Shown: one piece after another, positions 1 to 8,910 of the stretch
How the letters are laid out: each line of letters starts with the position of its first letter
How positions within the stretch are numbered: position 1 is the first letter of the stretch
Assembly (NCBI GenBank): GCA_002869695.1
Contig: PKUD01000036.1
Coordinates: 1 to 51,832 of the forward strand
Reading direction: 5' to 3'
Length of the DNA: 51,832 bases
Origin: Desulfuromonas sp.
GTDB taxonomy: Bacteria; Desulfobacterota; Desulfuromonadia; Desulfuromonadales; Geopsychrobacteraceae
The notes under the pieces: generated by a model
What the model saw: only the letters and a program-made list of their open reading frames with translations
What the model was told of the DNA's origin: nothing
Databases searched by the model: none
Position numbers and translations under genes: made by a program

Positions 1-930
1 GATGATCTGAAGCGCATCCTCAACATGGTTCACAAAATCGCCCAGAGCGATGCCGGGACCGTGCTGATCCAGGGCGAAAGTGGCACCGGCAAGGAGCTGA
101 TTGCCAAGGCTATCCATTACCAGAGTGGTCGTTCGGACCAGCCGTTTGTCGCCATCAACTGTGCCGCGGTCCCGGAAACCCTGCTGGAAAGCGAGTTGAT
201 GGGGCATGAGAAGGGTGCATTTACTGACGCCCGGACGCTGAAGAAAGGTCTTTTCGAGATTGCTGACTGCGGAACGGTTTTTCTCGATGAGATCGGCGAC
301 ATGCCCCTGTCGATTCAGGCCAAGCTGCTAAGGGTTCTGGAGGACCGGGTGTTCCGCCGGGTGGGGGGCACCAAGGACATCCATGTTGACGTGAGGATCG
401 TCTCGGCGACCAACAAGGACCTGCTCGAGGCGATTCATGAGAAAACCTTCCGCAACGATCTTTATTACCGCTTGCAGGTGATTCCGATCATGTTGCCGCC
501 TCTGCGGGAGCGGCGTGACGATATTCTGCCGCTGACCAGAACCTTTATCGCGGATTTCAATAAGGAGTTCGGCAAGGCGGTCAAGGGGATTTCTCCGCAG
601 GCGGAAGCGTTCCTGCTCGATTATGACTGGCCGGGAAATGTTCGTGAGCTGCGCAATGTCATCGAGCGGGCAGTGATTCTCGAAAACGATGAGATCATGC
701 AGCTGGAGCACTTGCCCCGCGAGATGATTGCCAGACCTGCCACGCTGTCTTCCGGCAGCCAGTTGACATTCAATCTCCCTCCTGAGGGGATCGATATCGA
801 GGATGTTGAGCGCGAGTTGATCCATCAGGCACTGCTGGCGACCGACGGCAACCAGTCAAAAGCGGCCAAGAGGTTGAATCTTGGGATTGACGCATTTCGC
901 TACCGGATGAAAAAATTCAAGCTGCTTTAG
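1..930 (+). CDS. Sigma-54-dependent transcriptional activator, 5' end outside window
   Basis: The frame is open to base 1, so the gene begins upstream; the ATG at 25 is internal. The visible part is an AAA+ sigma-54 activation domain followed by a Fis-type helix-turn-helix. Counting from the ATG at 25: Walker A GESGTGKE (17-24), the sigma-54 contact loop as GAFTDA (64-69) rather than the usual GAFTGA, Walker B VFLDEI (85-90), arginine-finger region [17 protein letters not shown] (202-209), and a C-terminal helix-turn-helix starting near [10 protein letters not shown]. Such proteins hydrolyse ATP to open sigma-54 RNA polymerase promoters. The missing N-terminus is probably a receiver or sensory domain, but that cannot be seen. 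It converges on the fadL-like gene, 37 bases away. Its targets are unknown; a good sigma-54 promoter lies far off, before the cytochrome gene at 51.4 kb. Confidence 0.93.
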   Translation, partial: DDLKRILNMVHKIAQSDAGTVLIQGESGTGKELIAKAIHYQSGRSDQPFVAINCAAVPETLLESELMGHEKGAFTDARTLKKGLFEIADCGTVFLDEIGDMPLSIQAKLLRVLEDRVFRRVGGTKDIHVDVRIVSATNKDLLEAIHEKTFRNDLYYRLQVIPIMLPPLRERRDDILPLTRTFIADFNKEFGKAVKGISPQAEAFLLDYDWPGNVRELRNVIERAVILENDEIMQLEHLPREMIARPATLSSGSQLTFNLPPEGIDIEDVERELIHQALLATDGNQSKAAKRLNLGIDAFRYRMKKFKLL

Positions 931-967
931 CAGGGTCTACGCTCCAGGGGCCGGTCGATCCGGTGCC

Positions 968-2242
968 CTAGAAGTGGTACCCGATGCTGGCGGCCAGCAG
1001 GTGGATATCGGCCTGATACTCGCCGTTTGCCGTCATGCCGGTTGACACCCCGATCTGATTGTTCTTGCTGCGGTCCCGGTGGTGTTCGAAACCGTAGGCC
1101 AGATCGAGTGTCCAATCGCCCAGGGTCAGGCCGGTGCCGATGGTGAACAGGTGAGCGTCAGAGTCCGGTACCGTCGGATCGAAGGTGCTGTCCGGGACCG
1201 GATTGTCACTGTAGAGGTAGCCGGCCATCAAGGAAATCCTGTTGTCCAGTTGGTACTCTGCGCCGATGTTGACAGCCCAGGTGTCTTCCCAGTCCCGGGG
1301 GATGAGATCTGCCGATTGCCCAAGTAGCGGCTGGTCGAAGTCGGTGCGCAGCTCCTCGGTTGAACTCCAGTCTTCCCAGCGCGTACCGCACTCGATGAGC
1401 AACTGGTCGGAGGCCTGCCAGGCCAAACCGAAGCTCGCCTGACGCGGCAGGCGGACGTCCGCGCTGCCGCCCGTGTCGGGCAGAAGTGCTGCCAGCGGCG
1501 CTGCGTCGAGCGGAACCTGAAAACCGAGTTCGCCATCGACCTCGACATCAATGTGACTGCGGAAGGTGGCGCCGAAGCTCAGCTCCTCGTTTATTCTGTA
1601 GATCATCCCCAGGTTGTAACCGACCCCCCAACCGTCCCCGCTGAATTCCTGCCCCACATCAGGCAGCATGCCGAGGCCCTCTGGAGGATTGATCAGAACG
1701 CCGATCAGGGTACTGTTCAGCTGGCGTGCCAGTTCCGCGTCCAGGTAGAGAATGTCGAGCCCGACGGCGATGGAGAAACGATCATTGTAGCGATAGGCGA
1801 CGACCGGGTTGATATTGGTTGTCGCGACATCCGATGTGGTGGCGATATAGCGTCCCTCCCAGTCTTTATCCCATTCGGTCGACAATCCGAACGGGAAATA
1901 GATCCCCAGACCGGCACTCACCTGGTCATTGAGCTGGGTGGTGAAATAGAAGCTGCTGGGGGTTTTCAGCGAATCAGCGCTCTCTTCACCGAGGCCGGTC
2001 GCATCGCTTCTGAAGGTTCGGTCTGCGACGACCAGGGTGGTCCCGGCTTCAAACCAGGTCCCCTGGAGATCGGTCAGCAGGGCCGGGTTGAAATAGAGGC
2101 TGGAAGGTCCTGTGACATGGGCCGTGACCGCATTGCTCTGCGCCAGACCTTTTGCGCCCTGGGTGAAAACTCCGAAGCCGGAAGCGTGCAGTGGTCCCGC
2201 CATGCAAAGAGACAGAAGGATCGCCAGATAGATATTTTTCAT
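968..2242 (-). CDS. FadL/OmpP1/TodX family outer membrane transport protein
   Basis: A 424-residue outer membrane beta-barrel of the FadL family, which moves long-chain fatty acids or hydrophobic compounds across the outer membrane. A signal peptide of about 20 residues ends near PLHA, and the mature protein starts SGFGVFTQGAKGLAQ, the typical FadL plug start. The conserved NPA motif occurs in LYFNPALL near residue 54. The C-terminus ends in aromatic Phe (IGYHF), as expected for barrel insertion. The length is normal for the family. AAGG lies about 7 bases before the ATG. It stands alone: convergent with the sigma-54 activator and 133 bases downstream of the PilZ gene's stop. The substrate cannot be told from sequence. 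Confidence 0.92.
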   Translation of the reverse strand: MKNIYLAILLSLCMAGPLHASGFGVFTQGAKGLAQSNAVTAHVTGPSSLYFNPALLTDLQGTWFEAGTTLVVADRTFRSDATGLGEESADSLKTPSSFYFTTQLNDQVSAGLGIYFPFGLSTEWDKDWEGRYIATTSDVATTNINPVVAYRYNDRFSIAVGLDILYLDAELARQLNSTLIGVLINPPEGLGMLPDVGQEFSGDGWGVGYNLGMIYRINEELSFGATFRSHIDVEVDGELGFQVPLDAAPLAALLPDTGGSADVRLPRQASFGLAWQASDQLLIECGTRWEDWSSTEELRTDFDQPLLGQSADLIPRDWEDTWAVNIGAEYQLDNRISLMAGYLYSDNPVPDSTFDPTVPDSDAHLFTIGTGLTLGDWTLDLAYGFEHHRDRSKNNQIGVSTGMTANGEYQADIHLLAASIGYHF

Positions 2243-2375
2243 TGTGTCTACCTTGAGATAAATGAACGGAAATTGGTCGGAATGAGGTTGTCTTCATCCC
2301 GGAGGGGGGATGCATTCAGGAGTATGCCTGCCGAACTCTCCCTGCGCAAGATGAAACAATTATTATGAGCAAATT

Positions 2376-4406
2376 CTAGCTGTTCGAGCGGTGTTTTTCA
2401 ATGAAGTTGTTCAGAAAGTGCATGTACTCTTCAATATGGAGCATGTTCTGAATCATCATTTCGTAGGTTTTCTCTCTCTTGAATAGATGCTTTTCCGGGT
2501 AGCTGGCGGGGAAGATCATCAGCGGAGGTTGTTCCAGGGTGAATTTTACGACCAGCCTTTGCAGTTTAAAACAGAGCAGTTCGGGGGGCAGTTCATCGTT
2601 GAGGACATAGCAGATCACAACGTGATCCATCCGCGAAAGCGACAGGCCGGTGTCAGATTCGTGCAGCTCGATGATGGCCATCAGCTCCTGGCCGCGCTTG
2701 ACGGAATAGAGGTGGCGCCGCCGGGTCAGGCCGAGTTTCGCAAATTCCTCTTCGATAACAGTGCGGCCGAGCATTTCCGCTTTCAGGGAGAGTGCGTCTG
2801 CCATGCACCCTCCGGAGACCTGCTCATAGAAACCGTTAAACTCAATCAGATCTCCGCGGGTTGTCTGCTGCAGTCGCCACGCCGGAGTCGTTTCGGTCCG
2901 GCTCCACTGCTTATAACATTCGGGAATCCGGGAGAAGTAGGCGAACAGGTCGAGGCTGGCAGCTTTTTTATTATTCAGCTGTTTGACGGCACTTCTGAAA
3001 TAGCGTGAGGGGAAACGGTTTTCCGGTCGATAAAACCCCGCGACATAACCAATCTTATCGTTGTTCAAGTGACAGGCATTGTAGAAATACTCTGTCAACT
3101 GGTGAAGAACTTCAAGCCCGACCGCATGCTTCCCGGCACGCCTGGCAGCATGATGCTGTTGAAACCAGGTCTGTTCATACAGGCGTATCGCAGAGAGGTG
3201 CGCCATTATCTGTCCTTCGGATTGGAAGGTGAAGTGGCGGGCGATTGGCGTCTGGTCAAGATAGGTTTTACGGAAAGAGTTGAGAAAGCCATCTTTCTGT
3301 TGAGCAAGTTGCTGATACTTTGAAGGGTAGATGAACCCGGTTTCAAAGAAAAACTCCCACAAGGCTTCAATATCGACTTCACTGGAAAGATGAGCATTAC
3401 GATTCTGCGCCCGCTGCAGCAGCGAAAGAAGTCGGAGGTGGTCCTGGATGTCGATATCGAGAATAGCAATGCCGCACTGTGTCCCGTTGGCATGGTCATC
3501 GACCTGGTTACGGTATACAACCTGGCCACTGCAGGGAATGAAAAAACCTGTAACCAACTTTATGTGCATCATCGGCAGAATCATTCCCGGCAGCAGCATG
3601 GCTTGTTCCGGGTATTCTTTGATGCCCATGCCGAGTCCGGAGAGGTTGGTGATGTTCAGTTCAAGGTGCCGGCCGGTGAGTGGGTGCTTGAAGGCGAGAG
3701 TCGGCTCTGGAAAAAGAAATTCGCGACTGGGGCGATAACGCCTGGTGGTAAATCGCGGTGTATTCATCTCCCGCGGGGCGAGGACAAAGGATTGACTGTC
3801 GAGTCCGGTCTGGTTGCGGAGGACCTCGGTCTCACCCGAAAAAAGAATCCCCTGGTCATTCTCGAGAGTCAGATGAACCTGACGTTCGGCAACGATCCAG
3901 TAGCGGCTGTGAGGTTTTTCTATCCTGATTTCTACACAGAGAGACTGGGCGGAGAAGTCGATCAGACGGCCCTCAAACCGGGCGCTGTGCTGAGAAAGAG
4001 TTGCCTTGATGCCATCCAGGGACCGGTGCCTGGTGGCCTGACGTGCGGGGAGCGCAGTGCCCGCTGGCGGCAACGGGCAGGATATCCCTTTGGCGGTGAT
4101 TTCATGCTGTCCAATGGAGATCGTAAAGGCCCTGGGATCACCCGGCAGGACAATGCCGCTGATCTCGTACTGGCTGGCGTTGTCCGGCAGGGGATCCCGC
4201 CAGTGGACCTCGAGAGTCTCCCCATCGCACGGTTGGGGGTCCGCTTTGACGGAAAGAGTAAAATCGTACCTCGGGTGGGAGAGGAGAACCCTGACGGGCT
4301 CTCCTAAAAAATTCAGACGGTTAACCCGGTCAGCCACTCGCCTTCTGGTTGTTTTTTTCTCACCCTCCTGCTTGGTGAGTTTATCGGTTACGACTGCAAT
4401 TGTCAT
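2376..4406 (-). CDS. Large PilZ-domain protein with uncharacterised C-terminal half
   Basis: 676 residues. The N-terminal part (about 30-210) looks like a PilZ-related beta domain. A PilZ domain at about 220-335 carries the c-di-GMP signature: an arginine cluster RRYRPSR (222-228) and NLSGLGMG (254-261, the N/DxSxxG motif). It should therefore bind cyclic di-GMP. Residues 340-676 have no motif I can name; the alternating helices and strands recall acyltransferase (GNAT-like) folds, but this is a guess. There is no signal peptide or obvious membrane segment. It is transcribed after the methyltransferase and the HD-GYP gene on the same strand (34-base gap to the methyltransferase stop), which suggests a c-di-GMP signalling operon. 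The start codon has only a weak ribosome-binding site, so the start is not certain. Confidence 0.8.
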   Translation of the reverse strand: MTIAVVTDKLTKQEGEKKTTRRRVADRVNRLNFLGEPVRVLLSHPRYDFTLSVKADPQPCDGETLEVHWRDPLPDNASQYEISGIVLPGDPRAFTISIGQHEITAKGISCPLPPAGTALPARQATRHRSLDGIKATLSQHSARFEGRLIDFSAQSLCVEIRIEKPHSRYWIVAERQVHLTLENDQGILFSGETEVLRNQTGLDSQSFVLAPREMNTPRFTTRRYRPSREFLFPEPTLAFKHPLTGRHLELNITNLSGLGMGIKEYPEQAMLLPGMILPMMHIKLVTGFFIPCSGQVVYRNQVDDHANGTQCGIAILDIDIQDHLRLLSLLQRAQNRNAHLSSEVDIEALWEFFFETGFIYPSKYQQLAQQKDGFLNSFRKTYLDQTPIARHFTFQSEGQIMAHLSAIRLYEQTWFQQHHAARRAGKHAVGLEVLHQLTEYFYNACHLNNDKIGYVAGFYRPENRFPSRYFRSAVKQLNNKKAASLDLFAYFSRIPECYKQWSRTETTPAWRLQQTTRGDLIEFNGFYEQVSGGCMADALSLKAEMLGRTVIEEEFAKLGLTRRRHLYSVKRGQELMAIIELHESDTGLSLSRMDHVVICYVLNDELPPELLCFKLQRLVVKFTLEQPPLMIFPASYPEKHLFKREKTYEMMIQNMLHIEEYMHFLNNFIEKHRSNS

Positions 4407-4440
4407 TAGCCATCAATCCATCGGCGAGATGTGCATGGCG

Positions 4441-5241
4441 TTAAACGCGAGGTTTTCTGCCGCGAACGATGATCAGCGGGGTATAGATAAACCGCCGCGG
4501 GTCATTGAAATAGGTGTTGAACTCCTCATGCATCGCTGAAAAATCACCATCATACTCTCTAAAGCTGCAGCCGGAGTTTTTGACCGCTACCTGGATTTTA
4601 CTTTGCCAGTTGGCCGCGTCGACGGGGTTCAGCTTACCATAAATGAGATGATGTGCCTCTACATTCACACGAATATCGGTAAACTTGAGTTCAGACATAT
4701 GTGCATAAAGCTTGCGCCCTGAGTAGGGATCGAAGTTGTGGTTCTCTTCCAGACATTCGACTATTTCGTTGATGGTCTTCTCCAGCCGCTCCGGGATGCC
4801 ATAGTGGATCAAACTGTTGTTGTCCAGGTCCGCCAGGACAAGAATGCCGCCGGGCTTGAGACTGCGGATGGCGTTCTTGACAATGGTAACGGGGTCGTCG
4901 CGGAAATATTCCAGCAGAAATCGGATCCAGACCGCATCATACTCATCTGGCGAGTCGAAGGGTTCACGAAGATTGTGCTCAATGAATGTAATCCCGTCGT
5001 GACCGTAGGTCGCTCTGGCTTCAGTCAGGCGGGCTGACGAGATGTCCAGACCGGTGGCACGACCGTTCTCACCGACCACCTGTTTCAGGATGGAGGTTGT
5101 TGTTCCGCTACCGCAGCCGGCGTCCAGGATATGCATGCCCGGTTTGAGTCCTGCCCACTCGGCCTGCCTAATGACCTGCTCCGCACGGGTTTTTTGCGCA
5201 AGTCGGGTAAACTCCTCCGGATGTTCCATCAGGTAAGCCAT
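4441..5241 (-). CDS. Class I SAM-dependent methyltransferase
   Basis: 266 residues with a Rossmann-type methyltransferase core. Motif I is ILDAGCGSGTTT (about 38-49), followed by an acidic residue in GLDIS, then DAVWIRFLLEYF and LKPGGILVLADLD as post-motifs. The N-terminus (MAYLMEHPEEFTRLAQKTRAEQV) is typical of small-molecule methyltransferases related to the UbiE/arsenite-methyltransferase group, but the three conserved cysteines of ArsM are absent. The substrate is unknown. It lies between two c-di-GMP proteins with gaps of about 34 bases on each side, so it is probably cotranscribed with them; a role in modifying a signalling or envelope component is only an inference. AAGG sits 7 bases before the ATG. 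Confidence 0.85.
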   Translation of the reverse strand: MAYLMEHPEEFTRLAQKTRAEQVIRQAEWAGLKPGMHILDAGCGSGTTTSILKQVVGENGRATGLDISSARLTEARATYGHDGITFIEHNLREPFDSPDEYDAVWIRFLLEYFRDDPVTIVKNAIRSLKPGGILVLADLDNNSLIHYGIPERLEKTINEIVECLEENHNFDPYSGRKLYAHMSELKFTDIRVNVEAHHLIYGKLNPVDAANWQSKIQVAVKNSGCSFREYDGDFSAMHEEFNTYFNDPRRFIYTPLIIVRGRKPRV

Positions 5242-5275
5242 GTTAGAACCTTTGTTGTCTGGGAAAGGAATTTAA

Positions 5276-7585
5276 TCAGTGCGTCATCCGGCTGCCATGC
5301 GCCAGGTAGTTTTCACGGTACTGCTCAACGGTCTGTTCCAGGACCGGCGGTGTTTCGCTGAACTTAACGCCGAAGCCCTGCGGAAGATGGGGGGCGGTTT
5401 TGTTTTCACCGTTGATCCAGGCCACTTTCGCCGGAACCTGAATCAGGGTGTGTTGCTCCGGAATCGTGAAGGTGATCTGAATTCCTGCTGCCGGTTTCAG
5501 CTTGGTTGCTTCATCGCTGCCGACAAAAAGTCCCCCCTGGCTGATATTGATACTGGTGCCGGTGATCACTTTCTGTTCCGCCCTGATCGAGACTTCAGTC
5601 CGGTACGGCACTCGGAACTGGCGCGGTTCTGTTCGCCAACGATTCTTCTCCACAGTTTTAACCGGTTTATGAGAAGTGCTCAAGGAAAAAACATTATTTT
5701 CCAGGTAGCGGACAAAGGCGTCGGCAATTTCTGGCTGAAAAGATTTGCCTGACTCTGACAGGAAGGTTTCCAGGGCGACGCGGGTTTTCATCGGCGCCCG
5801 GTAATGACGCTTGGCGGTGATTGCTTCGTAAAAATCAGCGACGGCAATGATTCTCGAGGCCAGCGGGATTTCTTCCCCCTTGAGCGCATTCGGGTAGCCC
5901 TCTCCATCCCAGCGTTCATGGTGTGACTGGCAGATCGCCGGTATCATCTTGTACGGGCCTTCGAAGGTGACCTTTTCGAGAATCTGTCGGGTTTTCGTCG
6001 GATGGGTTCGGATGACTTCACGCTCTGCAGCTGTGAGCGGACCGGCTTTCTTCAGGATCGAGTCGGGAATGGCAATCTTGCCGTAGTCATGCAGAAGGGC
6101 CGCCATCCGGATCACCCGGCATTCCTGTTCGTTCAACCCCAGCTCTTCGGCGACGCCGACCGCATATTCCGCAACCTTTTCTGAATGACCGGCGGTGAGA
6201 AAGTCGCGGGCGTCGATAGAGTCGGCCAGCACCTGCAGGGTTGATTCGAACTGGGCCGTACGTGCTTCGAGAAGTCGCGCATTCTGGATGCTGACCGCGA
6301 TCGCCGGGGAAATCCCCATCAACAGATTGACGTCCGATTTGAGCAAAGGCTTCTTGGTTTTGAGGTTGTCGACGGCAAGCACGCCGATCGAGATTCCTTC
6401 CAGACTAATCGGGACGCAGATGAAACTCTGGGTCCCGAGGGCCTGAGCGAAATCAAGAGATTTTTGCGAAAGACTGTCTTTGATTTTTTCAATATCGTTG
6501 ATCAAAAATGGCTTCTGCTCCCTGAATGATGAGACAAACATCCCCCGACTGTCAGGTTTGTCGAGGCTGAAGGACAGGTGGGTCAGAATATCCAGATGCT
6601 GTTCCTGATAACCATAAGCACCTCGAATGTCCAGTCGGTTTCGTTCCTCATTTGCCAGGAGGATCAGACCACGGTCGAAATCGAGGGTGTTTTGCAGAAT
6701 ATGCACCACCGAGTCACACACCTCTTCGATGCTGGTCCGGTTGGCAATCACATCACCGACATCTGCCGCCAATTGGGTGTTGCGGTAGTTGAGGTCGATC
6801 TGGTCTGCGAGTTGCTCGGAACTGTCCCAGAGGTGTTCGATGTCTCGATTCAGTGTCCTGGTACGAAGATGGGCTGCCAGCCAGCCGATTCCAAGGTAGC
6901 CGATAACGCTCAAAGGGAGGACTGTGCCGAGGGCTATCGCCGGGTCGAACAGCAGTCCGGCCAGTACGGCAAGGGAGCCACCGGCCAGGGTGATGTCGCG
7001 GACCCTGTTGACCAGCAGCGACAGGTTGTGGGGCCAGGAAATAATATAGCGACACTTCGAGTCGCCTCTGAACAGGCACTCGGGGTGCTCTATCAGCGGA
7101 ATCCCGATGTTGAAGATGTTAACAATGGCTTCGAAAAAGCCGATTCTATTTTCACACTGAAAAGATTTTTCCTGAAATTCTGGGTACGGAGTGGCGGTGA
7201 TTTCGACCTTGTTATTGTTGATTTTACGGAATGAGTAACTGCTGGAGCGAGTGAACTTTTTTGTCGTTGCGCCAATCAGTGAAAATGATTTTAGGGGGCC
7301 GGCCAGCCCCAGCATGTACTGCCGCATGGCGCCAAGTGTCCCGGGTTTGGCCGCAAATCGTCCGGCATCACGGGCGATATTCTTGTCACCGGTCAGTTCA
7401 ACGCACTTGTTGTAAAACAGATCAATCTGTTCCTGGCTGAACCAGTGCCCCTGGTCGGCCACTTCGTAGGCAGCCATCCCGGCATGATCCAGCAAAGCTT
7501 CAGTATCGAGAGCAGGGTAGCGCTCATGCAGAAACTTCAGATAGGTGTCGATAATGCGACTGTTGTAAGGACGACGTGAATCCAC
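5276..7585 (-). CDS. V4R-like sensor, GAF, HD-GYP and PilZ multidomain c-di-GMP phosphodiesterase
   Basis: 769 residues. Residues 1-185 form a sensor resembling V4R/heme-NO-like ligand domains, ending in EHPECLFRGDSKCRY. Two hydrophobic segments span about 199-237. A GAF domain covers about 270-440. The HD-GYP phosphodiesterase domain has HD (499-500) and HHERWDGEGYP (555-565), so all signature residues of an active c-di-GMP hydrolase are present. The C-terminus (about 655-750) is a PilZ domain: RQFRVPYR and NISQGGLFVG. One chain thus senses a ligand, degrades c-di-GMP and probably binds it. GGAG precedes the ATG by 9 bases. It is the first gene of the run followed by the methyltransferase and PilZ genes. 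Confidence 0.92.
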   Translation of the reverse strand: MDSRRPYNSRIIDTYLKFLHERYPALDTEALLDHAGMAAYEVADQGHWFSQEQIDLFYNKCVELTGDKNIARDAGRFAAKPGTLGAMRQYMLGLAGPLKSFSLIGATTKKFTRSSSYSFRKINNNKVEITATPYPEFQEKSFQCENRIGFFEAIVNIFNIGIPLIEHPECLFRGDSKCRYIISWPHNLSLLVNRVRDITLAGGSLAVLAGLLFDPAIALGTVLPLSVIGYLGIGWLAAHLRTRTLNRDIEHLWDSSEQLADQIDLNYRNTQLAADVGDVIANRTSIEEVCDSVVHILQNTLDFDRGLILLANEERNRLDIRGAYGYQEQHLDILTHLSFSLDKPDSRGMFVSSFREQKPFLINDIEKIKDSLSQKSLDFAQALGTQSFICVPISLEGISIGVLAVDNLKTKKPLLKSDVNLLMGISPAIAVSIQNARLLEARTAQFESTLQVLADSIDARDFLTAGHSEKVAEYAVGVAEELGLNEQECRVIRMAALLHDYGKIAIPDSILKKAGPLTAAEREVIRTHPTKTRQILEKVTFEGPYKMIPAICQSHHERWDGEGYPNALKGEEIPLASRIIAVADFYEAITAKRHYRAPMKTRVALETFLSESGKSFQPEIADAFVRYLENNVFSLSTSHKPVKTVEKNRWRTEPRQFRVPYRTEVSIRAEQKVITGTSINISQGGLFVGSDEATKLKPAAGIQITFTIPEQHTLIQVPAKVAWINGENKTAPHLPQGFGVKFSETPPVLEQTVEQYRENYLAHGSRMTH

Positions 7586-7739
7586 TTATGCTCCTGTCAC
7601 ATCCTGCCGGGAACTTGGCACATTCCTTGTGTTTGTGACCTGTTGCCGTTCTGTCCAGACGGCCGTGGTCAGCGCTCTGCTGCTGCTCAACCGGTGGATA
7701 AGGATTTTGTTGGGTCTTCGCATAGCGAGATTAAAAAAT

Positions 7740-7766
7740 TTTATAGAAAAAGATGAGAATAGTCAA
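7740..7766 (-). promoter_or_regulatory. Candidate sigma-70 promoter for the HD-GYP operon
   Basis: On the minus strand TTGACT (7761-7766) and TATAAA (7740-7745) are separated by 15 bases, about 155 bases before the HD-GYP start codon. The hexamers are good but the spacing is short. Confidence 0.35.
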
Positions 7767-7830
7767 ATGGAAAGATTCAGGGCAGGCGTTTATTGGTTGC
7801 TCCGCTGATCGCGGTCACCGGACTGAGTCG

Positions 7831-7862
7831 AGCAGAGCCCAGTCCACGGAATGGGCTCTGCT
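7831..7862 (-). terminator. Hairpin after the 82-residue orphan gene
   Basis: AGCAGAGCCCA and TGGGCTCTGCT form an 11-bp perfect stem with a 10-base loop, 7 bases beyond the stop codon of the small minus-strand gene. There is no T-run after it on either strand, so it may be a transcript-end stabiliser rather than a classical terminator. Confidence 0.5.
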
Positions 7863-7869
7863 GCCCATG

Positions 7870-8118
7870 CTAGTCGAGGTGGGTGTCATACTCGTGCGGG
7901 TGCTTCAGCGTTTCAGAGTATTTTACTTTGAAGCCGTGAGTCAGTTCGGTACAGATGTCACGATCCCAGGTTTCGCGGTGTCCTTTCACATCGACTTCAA
8001 TCATGTTTTCTCGACAGCCGGTGACGCGTCCTTGCAGATGACTGGTCTGGTTTTCTACCCAGACCATTTCACCATCGCCGAACAACTCGCACATACCTTT
8101 GTATTCGGTCGTGTTCAT
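7870..8118 (-). CDS. Small orphan protein, 82 residues, SH3-like
   Basis: Not recognised. The ATG at 8118 is chosen because AGGAGAAC precedes it at good spacing; a longer frame to 8187 adds residues without a ribosome-binding site. The protein starts MNTTEYKGMCELFGDGEMVW and is rich in short beta strands, with alternating hydrophobic and charged residues (QGRVTGCRENMIEVDVKG). This recalls small SH3/Sm-like barrels and PilZ-type modules, but no signature is present. No membrane segment or signal peptide. It is flanked by intergenic DNA on both sides and so is probably monocistronic. Confidence 0.7.
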   Translation of the reverse strand: MNTTEYKGMCELFGDGEMVWVENQTSHLQGRVTGCRENMIEVDVKGHRETWDRDICTELTHGFKVKYSETLKHPHEYDTHLD

Positions 8119-8271
8119 GACTGTTCTCCTTCTCTCGAACGAACGTTCAATCCCGGTGAGAACAATAACAGGAAAGGGGTTGAACATCCTTTTTCCCCTC
8201 TCTCTGTTTCATTATATACCGGAATGGATGATGGGGAACAGGGGGCTAACCCGGCTCGGTCCGGGTCCGTT

Positions 8272-8880
8272 CTATTGGGCTTTTTTGATGAGGTCATAGA
8301 CGGCTTCAGCGAGTAAGTGATAGCCGCGGGTATTGGGATGGATGGTGTCGCTTTTCAGGGTGCTTTCGCCCAGAAGGTCGACAAGGACGTTCTTTGCGTA
8401 TGGAATGTCGTTGCTTTCCGCAATCTCCTCATAGAAACTCGGGACATTAAGCCCCCAACCCAGTTTCGGTACACCGATCAGCACAACGTCCGCGCCACTG
8501 GCTCGGATCATTTCGACCATCGCCCTGATGTTGTCTCGGGTCTTTTTCTGGTCAAGGCGCCGTAAGAAATCGTTGCCGCCGTGACAGAGAATAACCAGAG
8601 CCGGGTTGTATTTTTTAAGTTCCATGGGGAGCCGTGAGCGTCCGGCAGCGGATACCTCGCCAGGAATACCGGCATTGATTACCTTGCGGCCGAGCAGGCT
8701 GCCGAGGACCTCCGGGTAGGATTGGCCCTTGGCAGCTCCAGTGCCGTGAGTGAGGCTGTCGCCGAAAGAGAGGATCAGGGCGTCCGGTCCGAGCGGTGTG
8801 ATGTGCGGGCTGGAATCGCAGCCAGCGCACAACCCGATAAGGACAAGAACAAAACAGCTAACGAAAAAGGTGCGGCGCAT
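8272..8880 (-). CDS. GDSL-type esterase/lysophospholipase lipoprotein (TesA-like)
   Basis: 202 residues. A lipoprotein signal ends in LCAGC with the lipid-modified Cys at position 21, so the enzyme should be membrane-anchored in the periplasm. SGNH hydrolase blocks are clear: block I FGDSLTHG with the nucleophile Ser, block II Gly in NAGIPGE, block III GGND with the oxyanion Asn, and block V DTIHPNTRGY with the catalytic Asp and His. It should hydrolyse acyl or thioester bonds in lipids or aryl esters; the true substrate is unknown. GGAG precedes the ATG. The MscS gene's stop lies 30 bases upstream of this start on the same strand, so cotranscription is likely. Confidence 0.92.
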   Translation of the reverse strand: MRRTFFVSCFVLVLIGLCAGCDSSPHITPLGPDALILSFGDSLTHGTGAAKGQSYPEVLGSLLGRKVINAGIPGEVSAAGRSRLPMELKKYNPALVILCHGGNDFLRRLDQKKTRDNIRAMVEMIRASGADVVLIGVPKLGWGLNVPSFYEEIAESNDIPYAKNVLVDLLGESTLKSDTIHPNTRGYHLLAEAVYDLIKKAQ

Positions 8881-8910
8881 GGTACTCCTGTCTTGTCATT
8901 ATCCAAAAAT

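Noticed and set aside
3390-4307. 305-codon plus frame
   Set aside because: Antisense shadow of the large PilZ gene.
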